Source of the DNA: Asanoa ferruginea
Lineage (GTDB): Bacteria > Actinomycetota > Actinomycetes > Mycobacteriales > Micromonosporaceae
Length of the DNA stretch: 64,000 nt
Assembly: GCF_003387075.1 (NCBI RefSeq)
Contig: NZ_QUMQ01000001.1
Span: 1,178,001-1,242,000, forward strand
Direction of reading: 5' to 3'
Positions 1-7,546 of the stretch are shown here, piece after piece; the stretch's first letter is position 1; every line of letters starts with the position of its first letter. The translations under genes and the position numbers were made by a program. Under the pieces are notes generated by a model. The model saw only the letters and a list, made by a program, of their open reading frames with translations, made no database searches and was not told the origin of the DNA.

Positions 1-269
1 TCACGCCCGTCATATTCGACGGCAATCTCGAGGTGAGCTTCATGCTCTTCGACGAGCTGTGGACGTCGTTCGAAGAGCGCTTCGGCGAGCCCGAGATCCT
101 CGCCGTCGCGCCGGCCCGCGACATCCTCGCCTTCTGCCCTGCCAGCAGCGACGAGGGCCGCAAACAACTCGGCGAGCTCGTCGACCGGATCTGGCCCGGC
201 GGGGATCACCTGCTCACCCGCGATTTCTACCGCCGGGTCGACGGAGCATGGCAGCTAGACGAGGCGTAG
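1..269 (+). CDS. C-terminal fragment of a hypothetical protein, cut by the window start
   Basis: An open frame enters at the left edge (first full codon at position 3) and ends at TAG 267-269, giving 88 visible residues with no internal stop. A GTG at 33-35 is in frame but has no convincing ribosome binding site, and the preceding codons (TPVIFDGNLEVSF) read as protein, so the real start lies outside the window. The end is rich in acidic residues and aromatics (DFYRRVDGAWQL). It vaguely recalls the C-terminus of DUF1444/YtpQ-like proteins, but I cannot assign a family. It is convergent with the RraA-like gene, 6 bp away. Confidence 0.6.
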   Translation, partial: TPVIFDGNLEVSFMLFDELWTSFEERFGEPEILAVAPARDILAFCPASSDEGRKQLGELVDRIWPGGDHLLTRDFYRRVDGAWQLDEA

Positions 270-275
270 CGAGGT

Positions 276-893
276 CTATGCCTCGATGAAGCCGCCGTCA
301 AGGAGGATGGCCTCGATGCGGGCGTGGTGCGACCGCTCCCAGTCGTCGAGTGACTCGGCCGCCTCCTTGGCCAGCCTCGCTTTGGCGTCGCGGAGGATCT
401 GCTCTCGTCGGGCTTGCGGCACGACCACGACGCCTTCCTCATCCGCGACCACCGTGTCGCCAGGGTGAACGAGGGCGCCGCCGCACCGGACGGCGGTGTT
501 CAGCGGAGCCACCGCCGCCTTCGTGCCCGGGATCGGGATCACGCCGCGGGCGAAGACCGGAAAGCCCATCTCACGAACCTCGGCCACGTCGCGGATCACG
601 CCGTCGATGACGAAGCCCGCGATGCCGCGCCGCTGGGCCACGGCGCAGACGTTGCCGCCCGCCACCGCGTAGTCGACGTCGCCCGCCTCGACCACGACGA
701 CCGAGCCGGGCGCCGCCCGATAGATCGCGGCGTGCAGCATCAAGTTGTCGCCCGCCGGGCAGCGCACCGTGAACGCCGGCCCGGCGAGCTGCGGCATCGA
801 CGTCCATAGTGGCCGGATGCCGATGTCGAGCACCTGTTCGCGGCTCAGCAGGTCAGCGAGCGTGGTCGTCGGGATGGCGGCGAAGTCGGTCAA
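276..893 (-). CDS. RraA-like protein / 4-hydroxy-4-methyl-2-oxoglutarate aldolase family
   Basis: The 205-residue product spans the RraA/MenG-like fold. The family hallmark is visible as the stretch around VIDGVIRD, containing the Arg-Asp pair that binds substrate and metal in HMG/CHA aldolases, preceded by a Gly-rich GGNVCAVAQRRG segment. Members cleave pyruvate-type substrates with a divalent metal; the substrate here is unknown. I place the start at TTG 893 because GGAGGA (900-905) lies 6 nt upstream. The frame stays open to 914, where a TTG would overlap the MFS stop but lacks a binding site. It is the second gene after the MFS transporter, probably one transcript, so a transport-plus-catabolism pair is plausible. 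Confidence 0.75.
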   Translation of the reverse strand: MTDFAAIPTTTLADLLSREQVLDIGIRPLWTSMPQLAGPAFTVRCPAGDNLMLHAAIYRAAPGSVVVVEAGDVDYAVAGGNVCAVAQRRGIAGFVIDGVIRDVAEVREMGFPVFARGVIPIPGTKAAVAPLNTAVRCGGALVHPGDTVVADEEGVVVVPQARREQILRDAKARLAKEAAESLDDWERSHHARIEAILLDGGFIEA

Positions 894-910
894 CGCGGAT
901 CCTCCGATGT

Positions 911-2137
911 TCAAGCGGCTACCAGCGGGGGCGTTTCAACAAGTGCCGGGCGGCGGCGCAACGCCCAGCGGACGATCGACGGATAGACCAGCCCGGCGCC
1001 AGCGAAGATCGATGCCAGGGCCAGCCAGCCGGGCTCGCCCAAGCCTATTACCAGGGCCGTGAGCAGCGGCGGAGCCACCATGTCGCCGAGCTGCCGGCCG
1101 GTCTGGAGCGCGCCCTGATACTGGCCCTGGGCCCAGTCCGGGGCCAGGTCGAAGACCACCGCGAACGTCCCGGCCGACAGCCACAGCTCGCCGATCACGT
1201 GCACCACCGCGGCCGCCAGCACCAGCGCGCCGACCAGGCGGGCCGAGCGGCCGGCCGTCAGTCCGAAGAGGACGCAGGACGCGCCGACCAGCAGGGCGCC
1301 GCGCCGGCTGACCGGGACGGCGTCGACGGCCGTGTGCGTGCCACGCGAGATCCACACCTGAAGGGTGACGCAGCCGATGGTGTTGACCAGCAGGGCCGCC
1401 GAGACGAGATAGGCCGGCGCGTGCGTGTAGGCCAGCAGGAACAGCGGCAGCGCCAGGCTCAGCAACGCGTTGTAGAGCGACGCGACCAGGCCGTCGACCA
1501 GCACGAAAGCCACGAACGGGCGGTCTCGGAGGACGGCCAGCCGGGAGACGCCGGCCGGGCGCGCCACCCGATCGACCGCGTCGGCCCGGCCCACCACGGC
1601 GGCCGCGACCAGGAACGTCGCCGTGTTGGCGAGCAGCACGGCCAGGTAGCCGGCGCGGCTGTCGAGCAGCAGAGGCACGGCGCCCAGCGCGGTGCCGAGC
1701 CCCAGGCCAGCGTTGTTGGTCGAACGGATGAACGCCCGGGTGCGTACCCGCTCCGCCGGCGGCACCGCGCCCGCGATCATCGCGCCGGTCGAGGCCTTCA
1801 CCGTCGCGTTGGCGACCGCGATGACGGACGCGACCACGGCGTACGACCAGAGGTGGTGCACCTGGGTCAACCCGGCGAAGCAGGCCGCCAGCACCAGCAG
1901 CGCCACGATCTGCACCTGCTTCGGGCCGCGCCGGTCGGCGACCGCGCCCATCGGCGTGGTCAGCACGATCCCGGCGAGCGCCGCGAGGCTGAGGCCGGCC
2001 GCGACCTGGCCCGGGGTCAGGCCGACCGAGCGGGTGAGGAAGAGCGCGCTGGTCGCCAGGTAGGCGCCGTTGCCCAGGGTGTTCACCAGGGTCGCGAACA
2101 TCAGCACGCGCGGCGTGCCCGGGGCAGGAAGGATCAC
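911..2137 (-). CDS. MFS transporter
   Basis: A 408-residue hydrophobic protein with about 12 predicted membrane spans and the MFS loop 2-3 signature GAVADRRGPKQ near residues 66-76. This places it in the drug/solute-proton antiporter-like superfamily at the cytoplasmic membrane. The GTG start at 2137 has only AGGGG two bases away. A TTAGAT hexamer at 2148-2143 would put the transcript start almost on this GTG, so leaderless translation is likely; an ATG 12 codons in is the alternative. The gene runs into the RraA-like gene and is preceded by a self-complementary CGTACGTACG. The substrate cannot be told. Confidence 0.85.
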   Translation of the reverse strand: MILPAPGTPRVLMFATLVNTLGNGAYLATSALFLTRSVGLTPGQVAAGLSLAALAGIVLTTPMGAVADRRGPKQVQIVALLVLAACFAGLTQVHHLWSYAVVASVIAVANATVKASTGAMIAGAVPPAERVRTRAFIRSTNNAGLGLGTALGAVPLLLDSRAGYLAVLLANTATFLVAAAVVGRADAVDRVARPAGVSRLAVLRDRPFVAFVLVDGLVASLYNALLSLALPLFLLAYTHAPAYLVSAALLVNTIGCVTLQVWISRGTHTAVDAVPVSRRGALLVGASCVLFGLTAGRSARLVGALVLAAAVVHVIGELWLSAGTFAVVFDLAPDWAQGQYQGALQTGRQLGDMVAPPLLTALVIGLGEPGWLALASIFAGAGLVYPSIVRWALRRRPALVETPPLVAA

Positions 2138-2142
2138 GCCCC

Positions 2143-2166
2143 TGATCTAACAATACGTACGTACGG
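2143..2166 (-). promoter_or_regulatory. Probable promoter/operator of the MFS gene
   Basis: CGTACGTACG at 2156-2165 is a perfect 10-bp palindrome just upstream of TTAGAT (2148-2143), a plausible -10 for the minus-strand MFS gene. Short ACGT-alternating palindromes are typical of TetR-type operators, but no TetR gene is adjacent, so the binding protein is unknown. Confidence 0.35.
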
Positions 2167-2175
2167 TTTGCAACC

Positions 2176-2499
2176 TCAGCGAGCGAGGGCCCGCTCCAAC
2201 TGCGCCTTGGTCATCGTCGAGCGGCCCTTGAGGTTGCGCTGCTTGGCCTCGTTGTAGAGCTGCGCCTTGGTGCGACCCTGCGCCCCGGTGTGCGACCGCT
2301 TGCCGCCCCGGTGCCCGGACGAAACGTCCTGTGTGGAGGATCGGCTCGCCGTGCGCGCTTCACCGGACCGGGCCCGCTCCTTGTTGACCGTCCGGGCGGC
2401 GATCTCCTCGGCCACCCCGGTCGACACGCCGCGCTTCTTCGCGCTGGCCTTGATGTGCTCGTACTGCCTCTCGCGTTTCGGGCTTGATCCCGCCGGCAT
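2176..2499 (-). CDS. Small basic Rho_N-domain (plasmid-stabilisation-like) protein
   Basis: The 107-residue product starts at ATG 2499 with AAGGAGG 6-7 nt upstream, a strong binding site; longer readings of this frame have no signal. The N-terminal half is Lys/Arg-rich and reads like Ku/plasmid-stabilisation-associated proteins (RERQYEHIKASAKKRG). The C-terminal ~40 residues (TKAQLYNEAKQRNLKGRSTM) match the SAP-like Rho_N fold, a small helical nucleic-acid-binding motif. Such proteins are common in actinobacteria and poorly characterised. A nucleic-acid-binding role is inferred only from domain and charge. Confidence 0.75.
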   Translation of the reverse strand: MPAGSSPKRERQYEHIKASAKKRGVSTGVAEEIAARTVNKERARSGEARTASRSSTQDVSSGHRGGKRSHTGAQGRTKAQLYNEAKQRNLKGRSTMTKAQLERALAR

Positions 2500-2551
2500 C
2501 GCGGCCTCCTTCCGTCGCTGGCGACGAAGGAAATTCCCGACCGGAAGACAA

Positions 2552-3205
2552 TCAAACGCCGGGGGTACGCGCGACCCGGAACCCCAGGTCTTCGACCTGG
2601 AACGTCGGATGGCTGCGGCGCCGCACGGAGGCCCGGCAGCTCCACTGCTCGTCGCACCAACCACCGCCGCGCAGCACCCGGTAGGTGCCGTAGACCTCCG
2701 CGTCGTAGATGTCCCAGCACCAGTCCCACACGTTGCCGAGCATGTCGTGGAAGCCCCACGCGTTGGGTCGCCGGCCACCGACCTCGTGGATCCGTTCGCC
2801 GGAGTTGCCGCGATACCAGGCGATCTCGTCGAGCGGCCCGTAACGGGGACCGGTGGTGCCGGCTCGGCACGCGTATTCCCACTCGGCCTCGGTCGGCAGC
2901 CGGTAGCCGGAGGCGGACCGGTCCCACTCGACCTCTTCGCCGTCGACCCGGTAGGGCGGCGTCAGGCCTTCCTGTTCCGAGAGCGCGTTGCAGAACCGGA
3001 CCGCGTCCCACCACGAGACGCTCTCGACCGGCAGGTTTTCCCCGCGGGCCGCGCTGGGCCGCTCACCGGTGACCGACGCGTAACCAGCCTGGGTGACGGG
3101 GACCGCGGCCAGCAGGTAGGGCTCGACCTCGACGTCCCACGTGCGCTGGGTGCGCCGGTCCGACAGGGTCACCCGGCCGCGCGGCACGGCGATGAGAGAT
3201 TCCAC
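2552..3205 (-). CDS. Formylglycine-generating-enzyme (SUMF1/FGE-sulfatase) family protein
   Basis: The 217-residue protein carries the family landmarks in order: VESVSWWDAVRFCNALS, GYRLPTEAEWEYACRAG (res ~99-115), MLGNVWDWCWD and VLRGGGW, ending in DLGFRVAR. True FGE oxidises a sulfatase cysteine using a C-x4-C pair near the C-terminus. Here the comparable region reads WCDEQWSC (C-x5-C), so the cysteine spacing differs and sulfatase activation is not assured. Other family members are non-catalytic or act in EgtB-like reactions. No sulfatase is visible in the window. The gene lies 52 bp upstream of the Rho_N gene on the same strand. Confidence 0.8.
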   Translation of the reverse strand: MESLIAVPRGRVTLSDRRTQRTWDVEVEPYLLAAVPVTQAGYASVTGERPSAARGENLPVESVSWWDAVRFCNALSEQEGLTPPYRVDGEEVEWDRSASGYRLPTEAEWEYACRAGTTGPRYGPLDEIAWYRGNSGERIHEVGGRRPNAWGFHDMLGNVWDWCWDIYDAEVYGTYRVLRGGGWCDEQWSCRASVRRRSHPTFQVEDLGFRVARTPGV

Positions 3206-3233
3206 GAGAAGACGATCGTAGCCAGGTTGTCGA

Positions 3234-4034
3234 TCAACGGTCGGCGCGCTTCCAGAAGTCGGTGATCACATCCGCGGTGGCCGGGTCGAAGAGCGGCGCC
3301 AGGTGGCCGGCACCGGGCAGCACGAGGTCGCGGCCGGCCGGCATCCGGGCGACCCAGCCGGCGACATCGGCCGGCGGGCACATGGGATCGTCGGCGCCGG
3401 TCGCCATCAGGGTCGGCGCGCTGATCTCGGTGAGCCGGTCGGTGGCGTCGGGCCGGTCGAGGCTGATCGAGCCGATGGCCTGCCGCATGCCGGCCCGGTC
3501 GGCGCGGATGAACGACGACCGGACGACGGCCGCGGCGGCCGGGTCCTGGCGGCGGAGCGCCTTGCCCAGCAGGACGTCGGCCGGGATGCCGGCCACCGGG
3601 CGCGGCCCGACCAGCCGGTGCAGCGTCCGCAGCAACTGGACCGACCGGCGGTCGGCGGGCGCCAGCGCGTTGATGGGCGAGGCGATGGTGACCAGGCTGC
3701 GGCAGGCGGCCGGGTGCTCGGCGGCGAAGAAGACGCCGACATGGCCGCCCCAGGCGTTGCCGAGCCAGTCGACCGGCCCGCTGACATCGAGCGCGGCGAG
3801 GATCTCAACGACCGCAAGAGCACAGTCCGAGAGGGTGTACGGGCCCGGCGCCGCGCTGCTGCGGCCGTGGCCCGGGCCGTCGATCAGGATGAGCGTGCGC
3901 ACCGAAGCCAGGGCCGGACGCAACCGACCCCACGTCGTCGCGTCGACGAACAGGCTGTGCCAGACGACGGCCGGCGGGCCGGAGCCCTCGATCTCCACGT
4001 GTAGCTGACCCACCCGGGTCGACACGGTCGGCAT
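3234..4034 (-). CDS. Alpha/beta-fold hydrolase-like protein with Ala at the nucleophile position
   Basis: A 266-residue alpha/beta hydrolase fold. LIDGPGHGRS (oxyanion region), an acidic-residue segment GADDPMCPP and a C-terminal GAGHLAPLF histidine are all present. The nucleophile elbow reads LGNAWGGHVG, so the usual Ser of G-x-S-x-G is Ala (codon GCC). If correct, this copy lacks the classic nucleophile, as known for some non-hydrolytic members. It starts at ATG 4034 with GGAGG upstream and is divergent from a MarR regulator across a 64-bp region holding two palindromes, so it is probably that regulator's target. Confidence 0.82.
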   Translation of the reverse strand: MPTVSTRVGQLHVEIEGSGPPAVVWHSLFVDATTWGRLRPALASVRTLILIDGPGHGRSSAAPGPYTLSDCALAVVEILAALDVSGPVDWLGNAWGGHVGVFFAAEHPAACRSLVTIASPINALAPADRRSVQLLRTLHRLVGPRPVAGIPADVLLGKALRRQDPAAAAVVRSSFIRADRAGMRQAIGSISLDRPDATDRLTEISAPTLMATGADDPMCPPADVAGWVARMPAGRDLVLPGAGHLAPLFDPATADVITDFWKRADR

Positions 4035-4053
4035 CGCGCCGCCTCCAAATTTA

Positions 4054-4083
4054 CTTCGGTTACCAAAGCTTCGGTTTCCGAAG
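4054..4083. promoter_or_regulatory. Twin abutting 15-bp palindromes, likely MarR operators
   Basis: CTTCGGTTACCAAAG (4054-4068) is immediately followed by CTTCGGTTTCCGAAG (4069-4083). The second has perfect 6-bp arms and the first one mismatch per arm. They fill the space between the divergent hydrolase and MarR genes. The second ends where TATTAT (4084-4089), the probable MarR -10, begins. Binding by the adjacent MarR protein is inferred from position and symmetry. Confidence 0.7.
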
Positions 4084-4098
4084 TATTATCCTGCTGTC

Positions 4099-4548
4099 AT
4101 GCCGACGTCAAGCGACCTGCCGACCGACCGCGCCGCCATCGGGCAGCTCCTGGTCCGCCTGCTCCGCGAGTTCCGCGCCGAGATGTTCGAGCCGGCGGCG
4201 GCGTCGGGCTACGACGACCTGCGCGAGCCGCACCTCCAGATCTTCGGCAACATCTACGGCGGCGCGCGGCTCACCGACCTGGCCGCCAGGGCCCAACTCA
4301 GCCTCGCCGCGACCTCGGAACTGGTGAACGACCTGCAACGGCTCGGCTATCTCGAACGGCAGCCCGACCCGCAGGACGGCCGGGCCAAGCTGATCATCCC
4401 GACCGAACGGGGCCGCGCCGCGCTGGCCGACGCCGGCGACCGGGTGGCCGAGATCGAGCAGCACTGGGGCGAACTCATCGGCCAGGCGCGGTTCGCCGAG
4501 ACCTGCCGTGCGCTCCAGGACCTGCTGGACTCTCTCGACGCGGGTTAG
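4099..4548 (+). CDS. MarR-family transcriptional regulator
   Basis: A 149-residue winged-helix protein. RLTDLAARAQLSLAATSELVNDLQRLGYLERQPDPQDGRAKLI shows recognition helix and wing in the standard MarR arrangement, flanked by N- and C-terminal helices for dimerisation. TATTAT at 4084-4089 puts the transcript start only a few bases before ATG 4099, and no ribosome binding site is seen, so the mRNA is probably leaderless. It is divergent from the alpha/beta hydrolase-like gene and likely represses both genes through the paired palindromes. The ligand is unknown. Confidence 0.88.
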   Translation: MPTSSDLPTDRAAIGQLLVRLLREFRAEMFEPAAASGYDDLREPHLQIFGNIYGGARLTDLAARAQLSLAATSELVNDLQRLGYLERQPDPQDGRAKLIIPTERGRAALADAGDRVAEIEQHWGELIGQARFAETCRALQDLLDSLDAG

Positions 4549-4566
4549 GGGACAGCACGGGCCAAG

Positions 4567-6072
4567 ATGATCATCTATTCTCCGCTCGTGCGCACACACC
4601 GTTGGATCGCCGCGCTGGTCGGGGCTCTCGCCACCGCCAGCATCACCGTCGTGGGCTCGCCGGCCACAGCGGCTCCGGCACCGGGCCCGGCCGCGACCAT
4701 CACCGGCACCGCCGCCTGCGACGCCGACGCCAGCGACTGGGTCATCACGTGGACGATCACCAACAGCGCCGACGTGCCGCTCACGGTGCGGAGCGTCAGT
4801 GGCCTGCCGACGGCGCCGACGCACGTGGTGACCGGCATCGCCATCGGTGACGTCGTGCCGGTCGGCCCGGCCACGGTGACCGCGACCTCCACCTTGCACA
4901 GCTATCTGCCCGACACGACCGTCACCCTCGGGCTGGGATTCCTCCAGCCCGACGGCACGCCGAGGGTCGGCAGTCCGGGCCAGCTGAAGCTGCCCGCCGT
5001 CTGCGGCGAACCGGTCATGCCGGTCGCCGAGTTCGCGTCGACCTGCGACGGCCTGGTGGTCAACGTCGCGATGCCGGCCGGCGGCTACCCCGTGTCGGTC
5101 GAGGTCTCGGCCCAGCTCGCGGCGGGTTGGGTCACACTCGCGGGCTTCCAGGTCGAGCCCGGCGCCCCGGCGAAGGCGACGACGGTGATCCCGGCTCAGG
5201 CGGCGTCCGTGCGGGTCGGCATCGCGCGCGTCCCCGGCTATTTCGCGGCCGGCAACTGGGTCCAACCGAGAAACTGCCGGCCGCCGTCGATCGGCACGAC
5301 GCAGCTCCTCGCCAGCGCCAACCTCAACTATGTGACCGCGTTCTACCCACCGACGCTCGCCGCCTGGACCATCGACAACGACGGCCCGGGCAACGATTTC
5401 GAGTTCTACGACGCCGGCGCCGGTGACGTCGCGATCCGGTCGGTCTTCGCAGACCAGTTCCTCACCGTCAACGCGGCCACCGGGCTGATCGAGGCCAACA
5501 CCGGCCGGATCCTCGGCGACGCGCAGAAGTTCCATCTGGTCACGAACGCGGACGGCACGATCAGCCTGCGCGCGAAGATCAACGACCGTTACGTCACGGC
5601 CGAGGCGGCCGGAAAAGAGCCGCTGGTCGCCAACCGCACTGCGGTCGGTCCGTGGGAGAAGTTCAGCCGGTACGCACCCGGCACCGGTCCCGAGCCGATC
5701 ATCGCGCAGGTCAACAACGCCTTCGTGACCGCCGAGTCGGCCGGCAAGAAGCCGCTGATCGCCAACCGGGGCAACCTCGGCCTGTGGGAGAGGTTCTCGA
5801 TCGAAGACCTCGGCAACGGCGACGTGGCGATCAAGTCGCTGGTCAACGGCAAATACGTGTGCGCCGAGTCGGCCGGCCGCAACCCGCTGATCGCCAACCG
5901 TGCCGCGGTCGGACCCTGGGAGACGTTCCGGATCGTCGAGAACGCCGACTACACCATCAGCTTCCAGGCGAAGATCAACGGCCGTTATGTCACCGCCGAG
6001 TCGGCCGACAGGAAGCCGTTGATCGCCAACCGCACCGCGATCGGCCCGTGGGAGAAGTTCGCCACCACCTAG
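4567..6072 (+). CDS. Secreted protein with fascin-like beta-trefoil repeats
   Basis: A 501-residue frame. The start may be ATG 4567 or GTG 4588; the latter gives a standard Sec signal (RTHR, a hydrophobic stretch, then ATAAPAPG). The first ~230 residues are an unassigned beta-rich region. The C-terminal ~260 hold at least four near-identical repeats of the type (I/V)N-x-(R/K)YVTAESAG-(K/R)-PLIANR-x-GPWE-F, plus a degenerate first copy with FLTVNAATG. This matches fascin/actin-cross-linking-like trefoil modules, often carbohydrate- or surface-binding in bacteria. No catalytic domain is visible, so adhesion or glycan binding is an inference. Confidence 0.78.
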   Translation: MIIYSPLVRTHRWIAALVGALATASITVVGSPATAAPAPGPAATITGTAACDADASDWVITWTITNSADVPLTVRSVSGLPTAPTHVVTGIAIGDVVPVGPATVTATSTLHSYLPDTTVTLGLGFLQPDGTPRVGSPGQLKLPAVCGEPVMPVAEFASTCDGLVVNVAMPAGGYPVSVEVSAQLAAGWVTLAGFQVEPGAPAKATTVIPAQAASVRVGIARVPGYFAAGNWVQPRNCRPPSIGTTQLLASANLNYVTAFYPPTLAAWTIDNDGPGNDFEFYDAGAGDVAIRSVFADQFLTVNAATGLIEANTGRILGDAQKFHLVTNADGTISLRAKINDRYVTAEAAGKEPLVANRTAVGPWEKFSRYAPGTGPEPIIAQVNNAFVTAESAGKKPLIANRGNLGLWERFSIEDLGNGDVAIKSLVNGKYVCAESAGRNPLIANRAAVGPWETFRIVENADYTISFQAKINGRYVTAESADRKPLIANRTAIGPWEKFATT

Positions 6073-6839
6073 CCGGCGGCGATCAACTGGACCTCGATCG
6101 GCGCGGCGACCGCGCCGGACGGGTCGACGAACGGTGCCAGCGCGCGCCGGCTGTCGTCGAGGATGGCGGCGCGTACGCCATCGTCGATCGTCTCGAGAAT
6201 CGGCAGCAGTTCGGCGGCGAGGAACGTGTCCAGCGATGCCGACCTGGTGGCGCCCATCCAGGTCTCGAACTGGTCGATGCGCAACCCGGCCCGCTCGAAC
6301 AACTCCTTGAGAAGCGCGGGCTCGCCCACGTTGAAATAGGCGCCGAGCAGGTCGCGTGCCGCGGGACCGGCCCGGCGCGCGATCACCTCGGCCAGCGCCT
6401 CGTAGCCGGGACTCGCCGCCAGCCGCCCGGGCACCTGGATCACGACCCGGCCGGCCACCCGGCGCATTTCCCGCAGGACGGCCACCCGGTCGCCGAAGAA
6501 CATCAGCGCGGCCTGGGAGATCGCGGCGTCGAAGGAGTCGTCGTCGAACGGCAGGTCGTGTGCGTCGCCCGGCACCCACCGCAGGTCCGGACGCAGTCGC
6601 CGGGCGACGGCGAGCATCGCCTCGTTGGCGTCGAGCCCGACGACCGTGCCGGACGGGCCGACCCGGTCGGCCGCCGCGCGGGCCACCACGCCGGTGCCGC
6701 AGGCCACGTCGAGGACCCGCTGACCCACGCCCACCCCGGCGGCCGAGACCGCCCGCGGCGCCCAGGGGGCGAACAGCGCCGGCACCATCGTCGTCTCGTA
6801 GAACTCGGCGGCCCGCATCGACAGCGAATAGTCGGACAT
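6069..6839 (-). CDS. Class I SAM-dependent methyltransferase (UbiE-like)
   Basis: The 256-residue product starts at ATG 6839 (MSDYSLSMRAAEFYETTMVP). Motif I is VLDVACGTGVVARAA, followed by VVGLDANEAML (ribose-binding acidic residue), PGDAHDLPFDDDSFDAAISQ (motifs II/III) and VLREMRRVAGRVVIQVPG. This is the layout of small-molecule methyltransferases of the Methyltransf_11/25 type. The acceptor is not evident. It is convergent with the secreted repeat protein, overlapping by 4 bp at the stops. A longer frame extends upstream to 7067 but would run into the pentapeptide gene and lacks a binding site. Confidence 0.85.
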   Translation of the reverse strand: MSDYSLSMRAAEFYETTMVPALFAPWAPRAVSAAGVGVGQRVLDVACGTGVVARAAADRVGPSGTVVGLDANEAMLAVARRLRPDLRWVPGDAHDLPFDDDSFDAAISQAALMFFGDRVAVLREMRRVAGRVVIQVPGRLAASPGYEALAEVIARRAGPAARDLLGAYFNVGEPALLKELFERAGLRIDQFETWMGATRSASLDTFLAAELLPILETIDDGVRAAILDDSRRALAPFVDPSGAVAAPIEVQLIAAG

Positions 6840-6880
6840 GGCTCCAGCCAACTCCGGACCGGGCCGCCGCGAAAGCCCCC

Positions 6881-7483
6881 TCAGGCCTCGACGATGGCGC
6901 CGTAGTTGGCGGCCACAAGGGCCGCCTGGGCGAGGTCGATCTTGACCCCGGTCAGGTCGACCTCGTTGAGCCGGACGCCGCTGAGGTCGGCGCCGCGTAG
7001 GTCGGCGCCCTTCAGCGCGGTCTGCCGGAGCTGGGCGCCGGCCAGATCGGCACCGCGCAGGTCGCACTTGGTCAGGTCGGCGTCGCTGAGGTCGGCGTCG
7101 CGCATCCGGACCCCGGCGAACGAGACGCCGCCGAGCTTGGCGCCGCGGGCGACCACGAACGACCAGTCGCCTGCGGTGACGGTCAGCGGGCGCAGATCGC
7201 AGTCGTCGAACGTCGTACCCGTCAGCTTGCAGTCATCGAGCGAAGCGTTGAAGAACGCGGACTTGCGGATCGTGCAGCGCAACAGCGCGCACCGGGTGAG
7301 CACCGCGCTGCTGAACTTGACCCGGGACAGGTCGCATTCGACGAACTGGCACCCGGTCAGCTCGGCCTCGGTGAGATCGACCTCGTCGAACGCGCACCCG
7401 GTGAACGTGAGCCGATCCAGCGACTCGAGTGCCCAGTCTTCGACCGCGAACCGCTCGCCAGTGAACGTCGACCCCGACTCCAT
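6881..7483 (-). CDS. Pentapeptide-repeat protein
   Basis: The 200-residue product from ATG 7483 is built largely of A(D/N)Lxx-type five-residue units, clearest at the end (DADLSDADLTKCDLRGADLAGAQL) and in a more cysteine-rich form earlier (GCAFDEVDLTEAELTGCQF). Such proteins fold as a right-handed quadrilateral beta-helix. Qnr/MfpA members mimic DNA and protect gyrase, but many have no known role and resistance cannot be claimed. An in-frame ATG 20 codons upstream (7543) would place the start within the icd terminator, so 7483 is preferred. Confidence 0.85.
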   Translation of the reverse strand: MESGSTFTGERFAVEDWALESLDRLTFTGCAFDEVDLTEAELTGCQFVECDLSRVKFSSAVLTRCALLRCTIRKSAFFNASLDDCKLTGTTFDDCDLRPLTVTAGDWSFVVARGAKLGGVSFAGVRMRDADLSDADLTKCDLRGADLAGAQLRQTALKGADLRGADLSGVRLNEVDLTGVKIDLAQAALVAANYGAIVEA

Positions 7484-7500
7484 GCGGCCCAGCATGCCAA

Positions 7501-7533
7501 GAGGCCCACCCGCGCGCAGCGTGGGTGGGCCTC
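7501..7533 (-). terminator. Terminator hairpin downstream of icd
   Basis: GAGGCCCACCC (7501-7511) pairs perfectly with GGGTGGGCCTC (7523-7533) over an 11-nt loop, just after the icd stop on the minus strand. There is no strong U tract, as is common in high-GC actinobacteria. Confidence 0.8.
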
Positions 7534-7546
7534 CGAAGACCAAAAC

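Noticed and set aside
809-2257. Very long open frame antisense to the MFS gene
   Set aside because: Arg/Gly/Gln-rich composition and no start signal; it is the GC-rich shadow of the transporter gene.
4108-6918. 936-codon open frame on the minus strand across the MarR, secreted-protein and methyltransferase region
   Set aside because: Low-complexity Arg/Asp/Gly translation, no domain, and it overlaps three genes with clear families.
6881-7483. Pentapeptide protein as a fluoroquinolone-resistance (Qnr/MfpA) gene
   Set aside because: The repeat architecture alone does not show gyrase binding; most such proteins are unrelated to resistance.
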